Shown: in pieces, positions 62,069 through 64,000 of the stretch
Layout: every line of letters begins with the position of its first letter
Position numbering within the stretch: position 1 is the stretch's first letter
From: Paenibacillus thermotolerans
GTDB taxonomy: Bacteria > Bacillota > Bacilli > Paenibacillales > YIM-B00363
Assembly (NCBI RefSeq): GCF_028745515.1
Contig: NZ_JAQZSG010000001.1
Span: 248,001 to 312,000, forward strand
DNA: 64,000 nt
Direction: 5' to 3'
Translations under genes and position numbers: made by a program
Notes under the pieces: generated by a model
What the model was told of the DNA's origin: nothing
Databases searched by the model: none
What the model saw: the letters and a program-made list of their open reading frames with translations, nothing else

Positions 62069-63811
62069 TTATTCGGCGGAAAACAGATACGCATATACCG
62101 GTTGGCCGCCCGGCAGCAGTTCATATTCCGCATCCGGGAACTGCTCCTCTAATAATGCAGTTAACTTCTCCGTGACGGCATCATCCGCATCCGCCCCCAG
62201 CAAAACGGTAACCATCTCATCGCCGGAAACTAGCATCGCGCGAAGCAGCTCCGAGCAAGAAGCGAACATGTCCGGCTCCGAGACGACGATTTTTCCGTCC
62301 AAAATGCCGATATAATCGCCTTCTCGAATCGTTACGTCGTCGATGGAGGTGTCCCGAACCGCATGTGTTATTTGGCCGGATTTCACCTTCGAAGCGGCCC
62401 GCTGCATCTGCTCGACGTTGCTGTCGATGTCGGCGCCCTCTTGGAACGCAAGCACGGCTGCGAGTCCTTGCTGGATCGATTTGGTCGGAATGACGAACAG
62501 CGGCGTTTCGGAAAGCTCCATCGCCTGTCCCGCAGCCAAAATGATGTTGGAATTGTTCGGAAGCACGAACACATGCTCCGCGTTCACTTGGCTCACGGCA
62601 TTCAAAATATCTTCCGTGCTCGGGTTCATCGTTTGGCCGCCCGAGAGAACATAATCGACCCCTACGCTTGTAAAGATGTCGGCGATGCCTTCGCCGGCCG
62701 CAACCGCAATAATGCCGTAAGGCTTCTTCGGCTCGACGGCGGCGGCAGGCGCCGGATTGTCGTCCGCAGCGGCTGGCAAGTCGTAATCTTGATTTAAAAT
62801 ATGTGAATGCTGTTCGCGCATATTTTCGATTTTGATGCGGGTCAAATCGCCGTATCTCATGGCGTAGTTCATCACTTCGCCGGGCTGCTCGGCGTGAATG
62901 TGAATTTTGACGAGATCTTGATCGGCTACGACCAGCAGCGAATCTCCAAGCTTCTCGAGCTCGCGCGTAAATTCCGGCTCGTCGAATACGACGCCGGGAG
63001 TTTTCCCGCCCGGAGTCAGCATAACGATAAATTCCGTACAATATCCATATTCAATCGAACCCGTATCGATGTGCGCTTGTGCAGGAACATATTCGCGGGC
63101 CTTCTTCTCTTCCGCTCTGACAAGCTCAAGCGCATCCGCCGGAATAACGGAATAGTCGGTCTTGGCTCTCGTATCCGCGGCAGGTTCGGCCGCTTCGCCC
63201 GTAAGCGCGGCGTAAAAACCTTCGTAAACGAGCACGAGGCCTTGTCCGCCAGAATCGACGACGCCGACTTGCTTGAGTACCGGCAGCAGATCGGGGGTCC
63301 GGGCAAGCGCTTCATTCGCGGCGTTCAGCGTATCGCGCATCACCGTCTCCAAATCCGGAGCCCGGCGCGCGGATTGAAGCGCAGCCTTGGCCGCCTCCTT
63401 GGAAACGGTAAGAATCGTGCCTTCAACCGGCCGGACTACCGCCGCATAAGCGGTCTCCACGCCTTGCTGAAGCGCAGCGGCAAATTCGGCGGGGCCGACG
63501 GTTTCCATAGCGGACACGCTCTTGGCAAAGCCTCGGAACAGCTGGGAAAGAATTACGCCCGAATTGCCGCGCGCACCCATCAGCAAGCCTCTTGCCAGCG
63601 TTTCCGCGGCTGGGCCGATCCGATCGGACGGCTTCTTTCTGAGCTCTTCCGCTCCGGAGGTCAACGTTAAATTCATATTCGTTCCGGTGTCTCCATCCGG
63701 TACGGGAAAGACGTTCAATGCGTTAACCCGCTGAACTCCCGCACTCAATCGCGCGGCGCCCGCAAATACCATCGCCGCAAATTCAGCACCATTTATTAAG
63801 CGCTTACTCAA
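62069..63811 (-). CDS. yloV: YloV/FakA-like DAK2-domain kinase
   Basis: 580 residues. The N-terminal DhaL-type nucleotide site is 'ALNVFPVPDGDTGTNMNLTL' and 'LLMGARGNSGVILSQLFRGF', followed by a middle domain and a DegV-like C-terminal domain. It would phosphorylate fatty acids held by DegV/FakB. An ATG at 63817 abuts the AAGGAG, too close to use; the TTG at 63811 has eight bases spacing and gives SKRLINGAEF, like Bacillus YloV. Confidence 0.93.
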   Translation of the reverse strand: MSKRLINGAEFAAMVFAGAARLSAGVQRVNALNVFPVPDGDTGTNMNLTLTSGAEELRKKPSDRIGPAAETLARGLLMGARGNSGVILSQLFRGFAKSVSAMETVGPAEFAAALQQGVETAYAAVVRPVEGTILTVSKEAAKAALQSARRAPDLETVMRDTLNAANEALARTPDLLPVLKQVGVVDSGGQGLVLVYEGFYAALTGEAAEPAADTRAKTDYSVIPADALELVRAEEKKAREYVPAQAHIDTGSIEYGYCTEFIVMLTPGGKTPGVVFDEPEFTRELEKLGDSLLVVADQDLVKIHIHAEQPGEVMNYAMRYGDLTRIKIENMREQHSHILNQDYDLPAAADDNPAPAAAVEPKKPYGIIAVAAGEGIADIFTSVGVDYVLSGGQTMNPSTEDILNAVSQVNAEHVFVLPNNSNIILAAGQAMELSETPLFVIPTKSIQQGLAAVLAFQEGADIDSNVEQMQRAASKVKSGQITHAVRDTSIDDVTIREGDYIGILDGKIVVSEPDMFASCSELLRAMLVSGDEMVTVLLGADADDAVTEKLTALLEEQFPDAEYELLPGGQPVYAYLFSAE

Positions 63812-63825
63812 TTTCATTCTCCTTC

Positions 63826-64000
63826 CTAAGGTGAAACGCGAACACCCTGCACGAAAATATTGACGAAATCTACGTGCAAGCCGACAATATCGTTCAGTAC
63901 GTATTTTACTTTCGATTGGATATTGTGGGCAACCTCAGAAATTTTGGTACCATAGCTAACCACAATATACAAGTCGATATGCACGGCATCCGTCTCGCGC
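63826..64000 (-). CDS. yloU: Asp23/Gls24-family alkaline-shock protein YloU (partial, C-terminus)
   Basis: The last 57 codons are inside the window; the gene continues beyond the right edge. It reads 'YGTKISEVAHNIQSKVKYVL' and 'FVNIFVQGVRV', the conserved end of the Asp23 domain. It lies 15 bases before yloV, the conserved pairing. Function: envelope stress-linked, possibly with the adjacent fatty-acid kinase. Confidence 0.9.
   Translation of the reverse strand, partial: RETDAVHIDLYIVVSYGTKISEVAHNIQSKVKYVLNDIVGLHVDFVNIFVQGVRVSP

Overview
The window is a chromosomal segment of an endospore-forming, flagellated Gram-positive bacterium, most likely a member of the Paenibacillaceae (Paenibacillus or a close relative). 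The gene order follows the Bacillus subtilis codY/fla-che, sucCD, trmD/rplS, smc and fapR neighbourhoods. Sporulation genes (ylbJ, spoVIF) are present, and the base composition looks moderately GC-rich. Almost everything is on the minus strand. Exceptions are comM, phoX-tatA-tatC, tmcAL, ylbJ and a small-RNA candidate. No insertion sequence, prophage, CRISPR array, tRNA or rRNA was recognised.

Layout by plus coordinate. 1-7542: start of the fla/che operon (flgB, flgC, fliE, fliF, fliG, fliH, fliI, fliJ, ylxF, start of fliK). 7765-18370: codY, hslU, hslV, xerC, trmFO, topA, dprA, sucD, sucC. 18781-20367: comM on plus. 20368-21729: no gene, but two families of 52-bp tandem palindromic repeats. 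21730-28084: yraN, a FlhB-like/FliK-like pair, rnhB, an MBL-fold hydrolase, rbgA, lepB, rplS. 28266-33152: trmD, rimM, khpA, rpsP, ffh, ylxM, ftsY. 33213-38144: smc, a second 52-bp repeat array, rnc. 38155-44209: the complete FapR fatty-acid regulon (fabF, acpP, fabG, fabD, fabH, plsX, fapR). 44342-52900: an 'ylb' block (rpmF, yceD, tmcAL, ylbL, ylbJ, coaD, rsmD) into which phoX-tatAC is set. 52901-58687: accessory segment with a CsfG-like sRNA candidate, two AT-rich membrane proteins, an ABC-F ATPase with an attenuator-like leader, an SOS-type Y-family polymerase with yolD, and spoVIF. 58688-59123: third 52-bp array. 59124-64000: recG, degV, yloV and the end of yloU.

Readable regulation includes a FapR operator in the fapR promoter, a four-repeat PhoP box upstream of phoX (a twin-arginine substrate encoded beside its own TatA and TatC), two LexA/DinR boxes bracketing the dinB-like promoter, and a leader ORF plus terminator before the ABC-F gene. 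The most unusual feature is the set of intergenic arrays whose palindromes differ between families but repeat every 52 bp, partly in a shared register. Compensatory stem changes argue that the palindromes are maintained.
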